A stretch of 64,000 nucleotides of DNA from an uncultured Dehalococcoidia bacterium (GTDB taxonomy: Bacteria; Chloroflexota; Dehalococcoidia; Lucifugimonadales; UBA3495), in NCBI GenBank assembly GCA_958296385.1, contig OY282494.1, forward strand, positions 2,558,981-2,622,980, given 5' to 3'. Shown here in pieces: positions 1 to 8,197 of the stretch. The notes beneath the pieces are model-generated. The model was not told the DNA's origin, made no database searches, and saw only the letters and a program-made list of their open reading frames with translations. A program made the translations under genes and the position numbers. Numbering within the stretch: position 1 is the stretch's first letter; each line of letters starts with the position of its first letter.

Positions 1-2073
1 GCCCTGCCGGGGGTGCGCGCGGTGGTTACTGCCGATGACTTGCCTTTTGCATCAATGAGCAAGGCCGACCTGGGCAACGATTACAACCGTTTCAAGTTTC
101 TGAGCGACAACTTCCTGGCCAGCGACAAGGTTCTGTATCGGGGCCACGCGGTGGCCGCCGTTGCCGCCGACAACGCTCACATCGCCGAGGCCGCTCTGTC
201 CCTCATTGACGTTGATTATGAGGCGCTGCCGCCCGTCATTGACGTGCGGGCCGCGATGCAGGATGATGCGCCGCTGCTGCACGACGACCTGGTCCATACC
301 TCTGCGATGGGCGAGCTTTCCGCCCGGCCCAGCAACGTTGCTTCGTATATGAAGTTTGAGAAGGGCGACGCCGCAGCCGGGTTTGCCCGGGCGGACGCCG
401 TGGTGGAGCGCGAGTTCACCACCGCATCGGTTCACCAGGGCTACATTGAGCCGCACAACGCTACCGCTCACTGGCGAGCCGACGGGCAAATCAACATCTG
501 GTGCAGCACGCAGGGGGCGTTTGTGGTGCGCGCCAACACTGCCGACGTGCTGCGCGTGGACGTGTCTAACGTCAGGGTGACGCCGATGGAGATTGGCGGC
601 GGGTTTGGCGGCAAGGTGTCGTTCTACATCGAGCCGGTGGCCGCTTTGCTGTCGCGCAAAGCCGGCTTGCCGGTCAAGATCCTGATGAGCCGCACCGAGG
701 TGTTTGAGGGCAGCGGCCCGGCGCCCGGCACCTGGATGCGCGTCAAAATGGGCGCTACCCGCGACGGCAAAATAACCGCCGCCGCGCTGGAGCTGGCCTT
801 TGAGGCCGGCGCTTACCCCGGCTCGCCGGTGATGCAGGGCGCCACCTGCGGGCTGGCCTGCTACAACCTGGAAAACGCTACCGTTGAAGGCTACGACGTG
901 ATGGTCAACAAGCCCAAGACGTCCGCCTACCGCGCGCCCGGCTCGCCGCAGGCCGCTTTTGGCGTGGAGCAGGTGGTGGACGAACTGTGCCTCAATCTGG
1001 GGCTTGACCCCATCGCGTTCCGGCTCAACAACGCATCGGTGGAAGGCACCCGCAAGGTGGAGGGGCCGGTATTCCAGCGCATCGGACTGGTGGAATGTCT
1101 GGAGGCGGCGCGCAATCACGACCACTATCGCACGCCGCTGGAGGGCCCCAACCGGGGCCGGGGGATGGCGGCCGGTTTCTGGATGAACCGGGGGTTCCAT
1201 TCCAGCGTCAATATGACGGTGAACCCGGACGGCACCGTGAACCTGATTGAAGGTTCGGTGGACATCGGCGGCTCCCGCGCGTCCATCGCGCAGCAGGCCG
1301 CCGAAACGCTGGGCATCGCCTACGAGGACATCAAGCCGCAGGTGGTGGACACCGATTCCATCGGCTACACGATGGTCACCGGCGGCAGCCGCACCACCTT
1401 TGCCACCGGCTGGGCCGCTATCCTGGCCGCCGAGGACGTCAAGCAGCAGATGGTGGAGCGCGCAGCGTCCATCTGGGACGTGCCGGCCGACGAAGTGGAG
1501 TACGATGGCGGCGTAATCGGGCATAAGTCGGAGGAGCTGAGTTTCACTTTCCGGGAACTGGCCCGGCAGCTTTACACGACCGGCGGCGGCATCACCGGCA
1601 CCGCCAGCCTGGACCCCACCGGCGAGGGCAACTCCTTTGGCGTCCATCTGGTGGACGTGGAGGTTGACCCGGACACCGGCAAGACCACCGTCCTGCGCTA
1701 CACCGCCATCCAGGACGCCGGCAAGGCGGTGCATCCCAGCTACGTGGAAGGGCAAATCCAGGGCGGCGCCGTGCAGGGCATCGGCTGGGCGCTCAACGAG
1801 GAATACTACTTCAACGACAGCGCGCAGATGGTGAACGCCAGTTTCCTGGACTACCGGATGCCCACCGCGCTGGACTTGCCGATGATCGACACGGTAATCG
1901 TGGAGGTTGCCAACCCCGGCCACCCCTACGGCGTGCGCGGCGTGGGCGAAGTGCCAATAGTGCCCCCACTGCCCGCCGTAGCCAACGCCATAACCGCCGC
2001 AACAGGCAACCGCATGACCAACCTGCCCATAACGCCGGGCAGCATACTCGAAGCCGAGTGGAACGGGGGGTAG
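1..2073 (+). CDS. Xanthine dehydrogenase-family molybdopterin-binding large subunit (5' end outside window)
   Basis: The frame is open from base 1 (reading ALPGVRAVVT), so the gene begins upstream of the window. It encodes the Moco-binding catalytic subunit of a molybdenum hydroxylase (xanthine dehydrogenase / aldehyde oxidase / CO dehydrogenase large-subunit family). Visible family marks are EPHNATAHW, the Moco-binding GGGFGGK, AYRAPGSPQAAFGVEQ and, near the C terminus, GVRGVGEVPIVPPLP, where the Glu of GVGE corresponds to the catalytic base. The FAD and Fe-S subunits are not in the window. The substrate cannot be told from sequence; the CO-dehydrogenase selenocysteine/cysteine loop was not recognised. 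A hairpin at 2097-2135 follows. Family certain, substrate open. Confidence 0.93.
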   Translation, partial: ALPGVRAVVTADDLPFASMSKADLGNDYNRFKFLSDNFLASDKVLYRGHAVAAVAADNAHIAEAALSLIDVDYEALPPVIDVRAAMQDDAPLLHDDLVHTSAMGELSARPSNVASYMKFEKGDAAAGFARADAVVEREFTTASVHQGYIEPHNATAHWRADGQINIWCSTQGAFVVRANTADVLRVDVSNVRVTPMEIGGGFGGKVSFYIEPVAALLSRKAGLPVKILMSRTEVFEGSGPAPGTWMRVKMGATRDGKITAAALELAFEAGAYPGSPVMQGATCGLACYNLENATVEGYDVMVNKPKTSAYRAPGSPQAAFGVEQVVDELCLNLGLDPIAFRLNNASVEGTRKVEGPVFQRIGLVECLEAARNHDHYRTPLEGPNRGRGMAAGFWMNRGFHSSVNMTVNPDGTVNLIEGSVDIGGSRASIAQQAAETLGIAYEDIKPQVVDTDSIGYTMVTGGSRTTFATGWAAILAAEDVKQQMVERAASIWDVPADEVEYDGGVIGHKSEELSFTFRELARQLYTTGGGITGTASLDPTGEGNSFGVHLVDVEVDPDTGKTTVLRYTAIQDAGKAVHPSYVEGQIQGGAVQGIGWALNEEYYFNDSAQMVNASFLDYRMPTALDLPMIDTVIVEVANPGHPYGVRGVGEVPIVPPLPAVANAITAATGNRMTNLPITPGSILEAEWNGG

Positions 2074-2096
2074 AGGTTTCTATAATTCGGCAAAAC

Positions 2097-2135
2097 GGAT
2101 GCCAGGTTGGACATTGCGCTTTCGACCTGGCATCC
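2097..2135. terminator. Hairpin after the molybdoenzyme gene
   Basis: A perfect 11-bp inverted repeat (2097-2107 pairing with 2125-2135) with a 17-base loop lies 24 bases after the stop. There is no good T-run on the plus side, so it may act as a weak terminator or as a leader hairpin for the next gene; a TATAAT sits at 2081-2086. Confidence 0.45.
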
Positions 2136-2211
2136 TCAAACAATGTGCGACAATGGTGTCGGATAGCTAGCGCACCGGCGTTGCGCTGCCACATTTATGG
2201 AGGTTGCTCAA

Positions 2212-2538
2212 ATGACTACCGGATACGTTGAGAGATCGGTTGAACTGCAAATCGCTGCCATTGTGCAGCGTGCGTTGGAGGAGCGCTTTGGGGAGTTTAT
2301 GACCTTTGGCCCCATCAGGGTCAAGGAGAAAGATGACCTGGATGGCGAACTGTACCTCCACATCTACATCGTCTGCGACGGGGACTACGACCGGCTGGAC
2401 TACTATTGGACCGGGATACTTGACGGTCACATCGAGCCGGAGCTCCGGGCAATCGGAGTAACGCAGCGTTCCGTCCATTCGTTCGTGGACATCAGCGAAT
2501 GGCCGTGGCTCGGTAAGGCGCAGGGCTTTGATTGCTGA
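2212..2538 (+). CDS. Small acidic protein, probable partner of the downstream HEPN protein
   Basis: A protein of 108 residues. I place the start at ATG 2212 because GGAGG at 2199-2203 is 8 bases upstream; an earlier ATG at 2197 overlaps that Shine-Dalgarno. The sequence looks like a compact alpha/beta fold with an acidic middle (KEKDDLDGELYLHIYIV). It shows no nucleotidyltransferase GSxxxG motif, so it is not an MNT antitoxin. Its stop lies inside the following HEPN gene (11-base overlap), which suggests translational coupling and a shared function, probably as antitoxin. That role is inferred from the arrangement only. Confidence 0.6.
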   Translation: MTTGYVERSVELQIAAIVQRALEERFGEFMTFGPIRVKEKDDLDGELYLHIYIVCDGDYDRLDYYWTGILDGHIEPELRAIGVTQRSVHSFVDISEWPWLGKAQGFDC

Positions 2539-3004
2539 CGACCTACTGGACATCGCCCGCCGCCTGGGACAAGGCGATGCCGGCCAACCGCCCAACCAGA
2601 CCGACCTGCGTCGGGCTATCAGCAGTGTCTATTACGCTCTGTTTCACGCCATCGCGCAAAGCAACGCTGACACCCTGGTCGGGGATGAGCCACGGCTCCG
2701 TGACCAAGTGGCCTGGCGTCAAGCCTACCGCGCTCTGGAACACAGCTATGCCAAACGGCGCTGTCAGCAGGCACAGCTCAGTCCGCGGTTCTCCCCACCC
2801 GTTCAAGGCTTGGCTAGACATTTCGTCCATATCCAAAACCGTCGCCATCAAGCCGATTACGACCCTATTGAAACTTTCGGCCGACATGATGTCTTATCCT
2901 CTATCACCGAGGCTGATGGCCATATCCGTGCTTTCCGGGCCGTACCGGCTTGGGAACGCCGTGCCTTTGCGGTGTACATACTGATGCGTGAACGCCAGGA
3001 CTGA
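2528..3004 (+). CDS. HEPN-domain protein (candidate RNase toxin)
   Basis: A 158-residue helical protein starting at TTG 2528, overlapping the preceding stop. It carries the HEPN signature helix TDLRRAISSVYYALFHAI (about residues 27-44) and, further on, HIQNRRHQADYDP, which resembles the basic-His/ADYD block of UPF0332/PF05168-like HEPN proteins. HEPN domains often act as metal-independent RNases in toxin-antitoxin and abortive-infection systems. The overlap with the 2212 gene supports a two-gene module. RNase activity is inferred; the canonical Rx4-6H spacing is not clean. Confidence 0.65.
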   Translation: MIADDLLDIARRLGQGDAGQPPNQTDLRRAISSVYYALFHAIAQSNADTLVGDEPRLRDQVAWRQAYRALEHSYAKRRCQQAQLSPRFSPPVQGLARHFVHIQNRRHQADYDPIETFGRHDVLSSITEADGHIRAFRAVPAWERRAFAVYILMRERQD

Positions 3005-3017
3005 ATCGCCAGCAGCT

Positions 3018-3485
3018 ATGTTTGCCCAACGTTTGCATCGGGCGGCTGTTTTTGCCGCTGTTTTAGCCCTGCTCATCCTGGCCGGATGTTCCGGTGGCGG
3101 CGCGTCGCAGTATGGGGGTGTTGCTGGTGGAGGTTCTGCCGGCGGCGATGTTTCCATGCCGGCCGTAACCGTGCCGGCTTTGTCCGCGGCCGGGCAGGCT
3201 GGGGAGCGGGCGTTTAATGCCAACTGCGTGCTGTGCCATGGGGTCAACGCTGCTGGCACTAATCAGGGGCCGCCTTTGGTGCATCGGATTTACGAACCGG
3301 GGCACCATCAGGATTTTGCCTTTCGCAACGCGGTGCGGAATGGGGTGCCGGCGCATCATTGGCAGTTTGGCGATATGCCGGCGCTGCCCAATGTGTCGGC
3401 GGATGACTTGGAGCGGATAATTTGTTACGTGCGGGAGTTGCAGCAGGCCAACGGCATTTTTGAGGGGGAGCCGTGTCCGGGGTAG
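3018..3485 (+). CDS. Lipoprotein c-type cytochrome (monohaem)
   Basis: From ATG 3018 this is 155 residues: a lipoprotein signal peptide ending in LILAGC (lipidated Cys24), a Gly/Ser-rich spacer, then a class I cytochrome c domain. The haem is attached at CVLCH (Cys70, Cys73, His74), and Met120 in FGDMPALP is the likely second axial ligand. A GTG at 2988 would add ten residues and overlap the HEPN gene; the signal-peptide layout favours 3018. It should sit on the outer face of the membrane as an electron carrier. Association with the molybdoenzyme is possible but unproven. Confidence 0.82.
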   Translation: MFAQRLHRAAVFAAVLALLILAGCSGGGASQYGGVAGGGSAGGDVSMPAVTVPALSAAGQAGERAFNANCVLCHGVNAAGTNQGPPLVHRIYEPGHHQDFAFRNAVRNGVPAHHWQFGDMPALPNVSADDLERIICYVRELQQANGIFEGEPCPG

Positions 3486-3588
3486 AGCCGCGCTCCGGTA
3501 GGGCTGATTGGGTAAAAGCGGCCGCTTTGCGCTATCATAGGGCTATTCGTTTCCAGGGCTACTCATTCCTAACAGCAGGAGGACTATC

Positions 3589-3852
3589 GTGGCCAGGGTT
3601 TTTGTGCCGACGATGCTGCAATCCGCTACCGGCGGCGTTAAAGAGGTGGAGGTTGACGCGGGCAACGTGCGCCAGGTGATTGAACGTCTCGAGGAGCGGT
3701 TCCCTGGTATTGCCGACCGTCTGCTCGAGGATGACGATATTCGCCCCAACCTGGCGGTGGCCGTCAACGGCGAAGTGGCGCGGATGGGGCTGCTGGAGCG
3801 TGTCCGTGCGGATACTGAAATCCATTTTGTTCCCGCCATTGGCGGCGGCTAG
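3589..3852 (+). CDS. MoaD/ThiS-family ubiquitin-like sulfur carrier
   Basis: An 87-residue protein starting at GTG 3589 behind AGGAGG. It has the beta-grasp pattern of MoaD/ThiS and ends in the Gly-Gly pair (PAIGGG) that is adenylated and thiocarboxylated in this family. The probable role is sulfur donor for molybdopterin or thiamine, or for another sulfur-transfer pathway. No MoaE or ThiG is adjacent, so the pathway cannot be fixed; the nearby molybdoenzyme makes Moco reasonable. A TATCAT at about 3533 with TTGGGT upstream may be its promoter. Confidence 0.78.
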   Translation: MARVFVPTMLQSATGGVKEVEVDAGNVRQVIERLEERFPGIADRLLEDDDIRPNLAVAVNGEVARMGLLERVRADTEIHFVPAIGGG

Positions 3853-3960
3853 GAATGGCCTTTTGGTTCTCTGCTGAGAGTGACCGCGCGGATGGGACAA
3901 CACCGGGGGTTAGCGTTTATAATCGCCCCCGCCAGCCCGACGCCGAAACGGAGCCTCTAA

Positions 3961-4758
3961 ATGGTTGCTAAACTGAAGCCCCTTGCGCCGGTCCACCATC
4001 CGGATGACGACTGGTCGATATTCTATCCGGAAACGGACGGTATGCCCTTGCCTGACGGAGAACATCAAGCCCCGCTGTATCGCGAGGTCGTTTATACCCT
4101 GGAGAACTACCTCAAACGCCATCCGCACATCGCGGTCAACGGCAATACGTTCATCTATTACGAGATGAACAACCCCCGCCGTTCCGTGTCGCCCGACTGC
4201 TACGTTGCGCTTGGCGTGGACGTGGACGCCATTATGGAGCAGAACTCCTACGTCATCTGGCGGGTGGGCAAGCAGCCGGATTTTGTGCTGGAAATCGCCT
4301 CGGAGTCCACTGCTCGCTACGACGAAAGGGGCAAGCGCCGGCTGTACGCGGGTATAGGCATCGGCGAGTACTGGCGCTACGACGCCACCGGCGGCCGGTT
4401 CTATCGCCGCCCGCTGGTGGGTGAGCGGCTGGTGAACGGCGAGTATCAGGAATTTCCGCTGCACGAGGAACCCGACGGGATGATTTGGGCGCACAGCCCT
4501 ACGCTGGAGCTGGACTTGTGCTGGGAAAACGGACGGCTGCGCTTTTACGACCCGGTGGCCCAAGTCTGGCTGCGCAGCTATCCGGAGGAGCAAGAGCGGG
4601 CTGATTTTGCCGAGGCGCGGGCCGATTCTGCCGAGGGACTTGCCGCATCTGAACAGGCCGGGCGGCTGGTGGCTGAGGCGCGGGCCAGTTCCGCTGAGGC
4701 GCGCATCCGGGAACTGGAGGCGCAGCTGCGGCGGCAGGGTATTGACCCCGCCGGTTAG
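3961..4758 (+). CDS. Uma2-family (DUF820) putative PD-(D/E)xK nuclease with coiled-coil tail
   Basis: 265 residues. The first ~200 carry the Uma2 pattern: SPDCYVALGVD, then LEIASESTARYDERGK and GIGEYWRYD, with the Asp and Glu positions of a PD-(D/E)xK core. The last ~60 residues are a low-complexity helical tail built of ADSAE / EARA steps ending RELEAQLRRQG, typical of bacterial Uma2 proteins. Uma2 proteins are abundant in cyanobacteria and Chloroflexota; their biological role is not settled. TATAAT at 3918-3923 may be the -10 box. Confidence 0.82.
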   Translation: MVAKLKPLAPVHHPDDDWSIFYPETDGMPLPDGEHQAPLYREVVYTLENYLKRHPHIAVNGNTFIYYEMNNPRRSVSPDCYVALGVDVDAIMEQNSYVIWRVGKQPDFVLEIASESTARYDERGKRRLYAGIGIGEYWRYDATGGRFYRRPLVGERLVNGEYQEFPLHEEPDGMIWAHSPTLELDLCWENGRLRFYDPVAQVWLRSYPEEQERADFAEARADSAEGLAASEQAGRLVAEARASSAEARIRELEAQLRRQGIDPAG

Positions 4759-4828
4759 CCGCGCCAATTGACCCGGCGTTGCCGTCGGGCTAGAATGGTG
4801 GCACTTTCAAGTTGGCGTATCTGTACTT

Positions 4829-5401
4829 ATGACCAATTCCACAACCCGGCCCGGCGACGAACCTGACGCAACCGCGCGAAACATTGCGTACAATCGGTCG
4901 GCAACGCCGGCTGCCGCAATGCAGCAACCTCCGGCCGGCGAACGGGTGATTTCGGCCGGCGGGCTGGTGTTCCGGGAGATTGGCAATCACGTTGAGACGC
5001 TGTTGTGCGCGCGGACGCGGCCCGGTTTCCAGGGGGATGATGCGCCGCTGAGCTGGCGGCTGCCCAAGGGGACACCGGAGCCGGGGGAAAGCGTGGAGCA
5101 AACTGCTCAGCGCGAAGTACAGGAGGAGACCGGCGTGCAGGTCAACGTGCTGGCGCCGATTACCAGCATCCGGTACTTTTTTGTTGGGCATAACGATGGC
5201 GTGCGTTATGACAAGACCGTTTATTTTTACCTGATGGAGCCGCTGGGGGGCAGCACCGCTGACCACGACGCCGAGTTTGACGTGGTGGAGTGGTGGGAGT
5301 ACGGCCAGGCGCTGGAACTGCTGGAATACGACAACGAGCGCAGCGTGCTGCAAGAGGCGGCGGCGCTGATTGAATCCTACCGGGCGAGCCCGCAGCCATG
5401 A
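4829..5401 (+). CDS. NUDIX hydrolase
   Basis: 190 residues. The NUDIX box is complete: GTPEPGESVEQTAQREVQEE followed by TG, matching Gx5Ex7REUxEExGU. It should hydrolyse a nucleoside diphosphate linked to another group; the substrate is unknown. The first ~40 residues are polar and probably disordered; an internal ATG at 4918 would remove them. Its stop overlaps the next ATG by four bases (ATGA), so the GNAT gene is translationally coupled. Confidence 0.88.
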   Translation: MTNSTTRPGDEPDATARNIAYNRSATPAAAMQQPPAGERVISAGGLVFREIGNHVETLLCARTRPGFQGDDAPLSWRLPKGTPEPGESVEQTAQREVQEETGVQVNVLAPITSIRYFFVGHNDGVRYDKTVYFYLMEPLGGSTADHDAEFDVVEWWEYGQALELLEYDNERSVLQEAAALIESYRASPQP

Positions 5402-6021
5402 CCACCGCTACCGTCCTCAAGGGGGTGCGCATCCTGCTGCGGGGCAAGCGGATGCAGGATGCTGAGCTGGATTACATCTGGCGCAGCGACCCGGAGATTG
5501 CGCGGCTGGACGCCTCTTATCCGCTCACGATGAAGTACGAACGGTACTTGAAGCTGTTTGAGGACCAGATTCGCTGGCCGACCCCCGGCTCGCATCATTT
5601 TGCAATTGAGGCGGCCGGCGGCAAGTTCATCGGCAACTGTATGTATTACGATTTGGACAGCCTGTCCAAAGAGGCGGAGCTGGGCATTGTCATCGGCGAT
5701 CGGGATTACTGGAGCGGCGGCTACGGGTACGACGCGGTGGTTACGCTGCTGCACCATATGTTTGACGACCTGCGGTTGCAGCGGGTGTACCTGCATACCC
5801 TGGACTGGAATCACCGGGCGCGGAAGTGCTTTGAGCGTTCCGGGTTCAATGCGGTGCGCGAAGTGCGGCGGATGTCCCACACTTTCATCCTGATGGAAGT
5901 GCTGCGGGAGGATTGGGACAGCGCCGCGGCGGAACGCCTGGCGCAGCGGCAGCGGTATCTGGACGAGCGGGGCGGCGTCCCCGTATGCGGCGATGACGCA
6001 GTTGGCGCGGGCGCAGTCTGA
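5398..6021 (+). CDS. GNAT-family N-acetyltransferase (RimJ/RimL type)
   Basis: 207 residues with the GNAT layout: GKFIGNCMYYDLD, AELGIVIGDRDYWSGGYGYDA (acetyl-CoA binding loop), and LHTLDWNHRARKCFERSGF near the C-terminal end of the domain, where N and FERSGF are hallmark residues. It likely transfers an acetyl group from acetyl-CoA to an amine or protein N terminus. Coupled to the NUDIX gene by a 4-base overlap, and convergent with hisA. Confidence 0.85.
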   Translation: MTTATVLKGVRILLRGKRMQDAELDYIWRSDPEIARLDASYPLTMKYERYLKLFEDQIRWPTPGSHHFAIEAAGGKFIGNCMYYDLDSLSKEAELGIVIGDRDYWSGGYGYDAVVTLLHHMFDDLRLQRVYLHTLDWNHRARKCFERSGFNAVREVRRMSHTFILMEVLREDWDSAAAERLAQRQRYLDERGGVPVCGDDAVGAGAV

Positions 6022-6070
6022 GCGGCGGCGCGTTATCAGCCGCCGGGCCGGTGGAGACGCTGGAGTCAGT

Positions 6071-6790
6071 TTATAATGCGGCGGCGGCCCGGGCTGCTGC
6101 GATGGTGACGTCCCCGGTGTACAGCGCGCGCCCGATGATGGCCGCCTCAGCCCCGGTTGCGACCAATCGGGCCACGTGTTCCGCAGCTCCCACGCCGCCG
6201 GCCGACAGGACTTGCAAGCCGCTGGCCCGCACCAGCGCGGCGGTGGCATCGTAGTTGGGTTCCTCCAGCGTGCCGTCGCGGGAGATGTCGGTGTAGAGCA
6301 GACGCGCCACGCCTAATTGGGCCATGCGGCCGGCCAACTCGGTGGCGGTTATTGCGGATGTTTCAGTCCAACCCCGGATGGCTACCAGACCGTCGCGGGC
6401 GTCCAGGGCTACGATGACGCGTTCGCTGCCAAAGCGCCGGCACAAATCCTCTACCAGCTCCGGGTTGGAAACGGCGGCGGTGCCGATTACCACGCGGGCG
6501 GCGCCGGCGTCGAGCAGGGTTGCTGCGGTGTCGGCGGTGCGGATGCCGCCGCCTACTTGCACGGGGATGCTCAACCGGCCGGCGATGGCGGCGATGGCGG
6601 CCAGGTTGGCCGGGTTGCCGGTGTGTGCGCCGTCCAGGTCAACGATGTGCAGGCGCTGGCCGCCCTCCGCCTGCCACCGCTCGGCGATGGCCAGCGGGTC
6701 GTCGGAGAAAACCGTTTCCCGTTCGTAGTCGCCCTGATAAAGGCGCACTACGTTGCCGCCGCGCAGGTCAATTGCCGGTATGACTTCCAT
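6071..6790 (-). CDS. hisA: 1-(5-phosphoribosyl)-5-[(5-phosphoribosylamino)methylideneamino]imidazole-4-carboxamide isomerase HisA
   Basis: A 239-residue TIM barrel, full length. It catalyses the ProFAR-to-PRFAR Amadori rearrangement in histidine biosynthesis. Asp8 (IPAIDLRGG) and Asp130 (VALDARDG) are the catalytic pair, Asp169 sits in YTDISRDGT, and SAGGVGAAEH forms the second phosphate-binding loop. The WTE at about 141-143 fits HisA rather than HisF. It is the last gene of the adenosyltransferase-hisH-hisA run; its leader holds a 3 x 16-bp tandem repeat. Confidence 0.95.
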   Translation of the reverse strand: MEVIPAIDLRGGNVVRLYQGDYERETVFSDDPLAIAERWQAEGGQRLHIVDLDGAHTGNPANLAAIAAIAGRLSIPVQVGGGIRTADTAATLLDAGAARVVIGTAAVSNPELVEDLCRRFGSERVIVALDARDGLVAIRGWTETSAITATELAGRMAQLGVARLLYTDISRDGTLEEPNYDATAALVRASGLQVLSAGGVGAAEHVARLVATGAEAAIIGRALYTGDVTIAAARAAAAL

Positions 6791-6800
6791 AATCCGAGGG

Positions 6801-6848
6801 ATTGCCCCTATCTGAAATTGCCGCTACCCGAAATTGCCTCTATCCGAA
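6801..6848. repeat. 3 x 16-bp imperfect tandem repeat in the hisA leader
   Basis: Three consecutive 16-mers (6801-6816, 6817-6832, 6833-6848) of the form ATTGCCnCTAyCyGAA lie between hisH and hisA, starting 10 bases upstream of the hisA start on the minus strand. Confidence 0.8.
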
Positions 6849-6861
6849 CCGGAGCGCCGGG

Positions 6862-7503
6862 CTAAACCGGAACGCCGGCGGCTTGCTGGACGAAGTTGGC
6901 GTAGATGCGCAGGCCGTTGGCGCCGCTTTTCTCCGGGTGGAATTGGGTTGCCACCACGTTGGCGCGGGCGTAAATGCTGCAAAACGCAACGCCGTAGTCG
7001 GTTACGCCGGCCACGTGTTCCCGCTGCGCCGGGTCAGCGTAGTAGCTGTGGACGAAGTAGAAGTGGCTGTCTTGCGGGATGCCGGCCCAGAGGGGGTTGT
7101 CGGTTTGGAAGCTTACGGTGTTCCAGCCCATGTGCGGCACTTTCAGGCCGGCGGGCAGGCGGCGCACTCGTCCCGGCACCAGGCCGATGCAGTCGGCGTC
7201 GCCCTCGTCGGTGGCCTCCAGCAGGAGCTGCAAGCCGAGGCACACGCCCAGGAAGGGCCGGCCGCTGGCGATGTAGTCCAGCAGGGGATCGACCAGGCCC
7301 CGGGCTTGCAGGGCTGCCATCGCCGCCGGGCCGGAGCCGACGCCGGGGAGGATTACCGCGTCCGCCGAGGCGAGGCGGGATGGGTCGGCGGTTACGCTGG
7401 GGGTTACGCCGGCTTTCTCTACCGCGCGGGCCACGCTGCGGAGGTTGCCGGATTCGTAGTCGATGACGACGATGTTTATGTCGGATGGCGGCGGGTTGGG
7501 CAT
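6862..7503 (-). CDS. hisH: Imidazole glycerol phosphate synthase, glutaminase subunit HisH
   Basis: 213 residues from ATG 7503, eight bases after the stop of the upstream gene; an in-frame start at 7539 would overlap that gene. This is a class I glutamine amidotransferase: the nucleophile is Cys88 in GVCLGLQLL, PGVGSG precedes it, and HPEKSG near the C terminus supplies His and Glu. It delivers ammonia to HisF for imidazole ring closure. HisF is not in the window. It shares a transcription direction with hisA, 71 bases downstream. Confidence 0.93.
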   Translation of the reverse strand: MPNPPPSDINIVVIDYESGNLRSVARAVEKAGVTPSVTADPSRLASADAVILPGVGSGPAAMAALQARGLVDPLLDYIASGRPFLGVCLGLQLLLEATDEGDADCIGLVPGRVRRLPAGLKVPHMGWNTVSFQTDNPLWAGIPQDSHFYFVHSYYADPAQREHVAGVTDYGVAFCSIYARANVVATQFHPEKSGANGLRIYANFVQQAAGVPV

Positions 7504-7510
7504 GGCGGGT

Positions 7511-8104
7511 TCAGGCCCGCTCGCCGGTGGCGCGCTCAATGGGAATCTCCCGGTCGTGATAGCGGGCCAGCACGAACAGCAAATCGCCCAGCCGGTTCAG
7601 GTAGGCCAGGATGAGATTGTTGGTCAGGCCGCCGACCTCGGCCAGCGCAACTACGCGGCGCTCGGCGGTTCGGATGACGGTGCGCGCCGAATCCATTGCC
7701 GACGATGACGCCGTGCCGCCGGGCAGGATAAACACGTTGGGCATCTGGAAATGGGTTTCCAGCTCGTCGATTATCTCCTCGAGGCGGTCAACCATCGCCT
7801 CGGTAACCGGGGTGAAATGCTGGTGAAAGAGGTCGTACTTGTCGGGGTCGGTGGCCAGCTCAGCGGCAACGGTGAACAACTCGCGCTGCAAGTCGCGCAG
7901 GATGTCCTTAACCTTGTCGTCATCGGTCAGGGCGCGGGCCAGCCCCATCAGGCTGACGGCCTCATCGGTAATGCCGTAAGCCTCGGTGTGGGGGTTGGCC
8001 TTGGAAACGCGGCCGCCGTAAAGCAGGCTGGTTTCGCCCTGGTCGCCATACTTGGTATAAACCCGCTTGCGGCGCGGCGAGGATGATGCTGATGATGTGC
8101 TCAT
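7511..8104 (-). CDS. PduO-type cob(I)alamin adenosyltransferase
   Basis: 197 residues. Motifs of the PduO family are visible: YTKYGDQGETSLLYGGRVSK (ATP-binding N terminus), an RTAERR block and LAYLNRLGDLLFVLAR near the C terminus. It converts cob(I)alamin and ATP to adenosylcobalamin. It heads an apparent operon with hisH and hisA, a link with no obvious metabolic logic. The N-terminal ~13 residues (Ser/Arg-rich) are a disordered lead-in. Confidence 0.92.
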   Translation of the reverse strand: MSTSSASSSPRRKRVYTKYGDQGETSLLYGGRVSKANPHTEAYGITDEAVSLMGLARALTDDDKVKDILRDLQRELFTVAAELATDPDKYDLFHQHFTPVTEAMVDRLEEIIDELETHFQMPNVFILPGGTASSSAMDSARTVIRTAERRVVALAEVGGLTNNLILAYLNRLGDLLFVLARYHDREIPIERATGERA

Positions 8105-8197
8105 AATGCGGTACTCCCGTCGCCGGGTTGCGGCGCCGGACTATTTTAGCACCGCAACGGCGGCGGCGCTATGCCGGGGGGGATCATGACTGCCCGG

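Noticed and set aside
52..1923. Long minus-strand open frame opposite the molybdoenzyme gene
   Set aside because: A shadow of a GC-rich gene: His/Arg/Gly-rich translation, no ribosome site, no family, while the plus strand has clear motifs.
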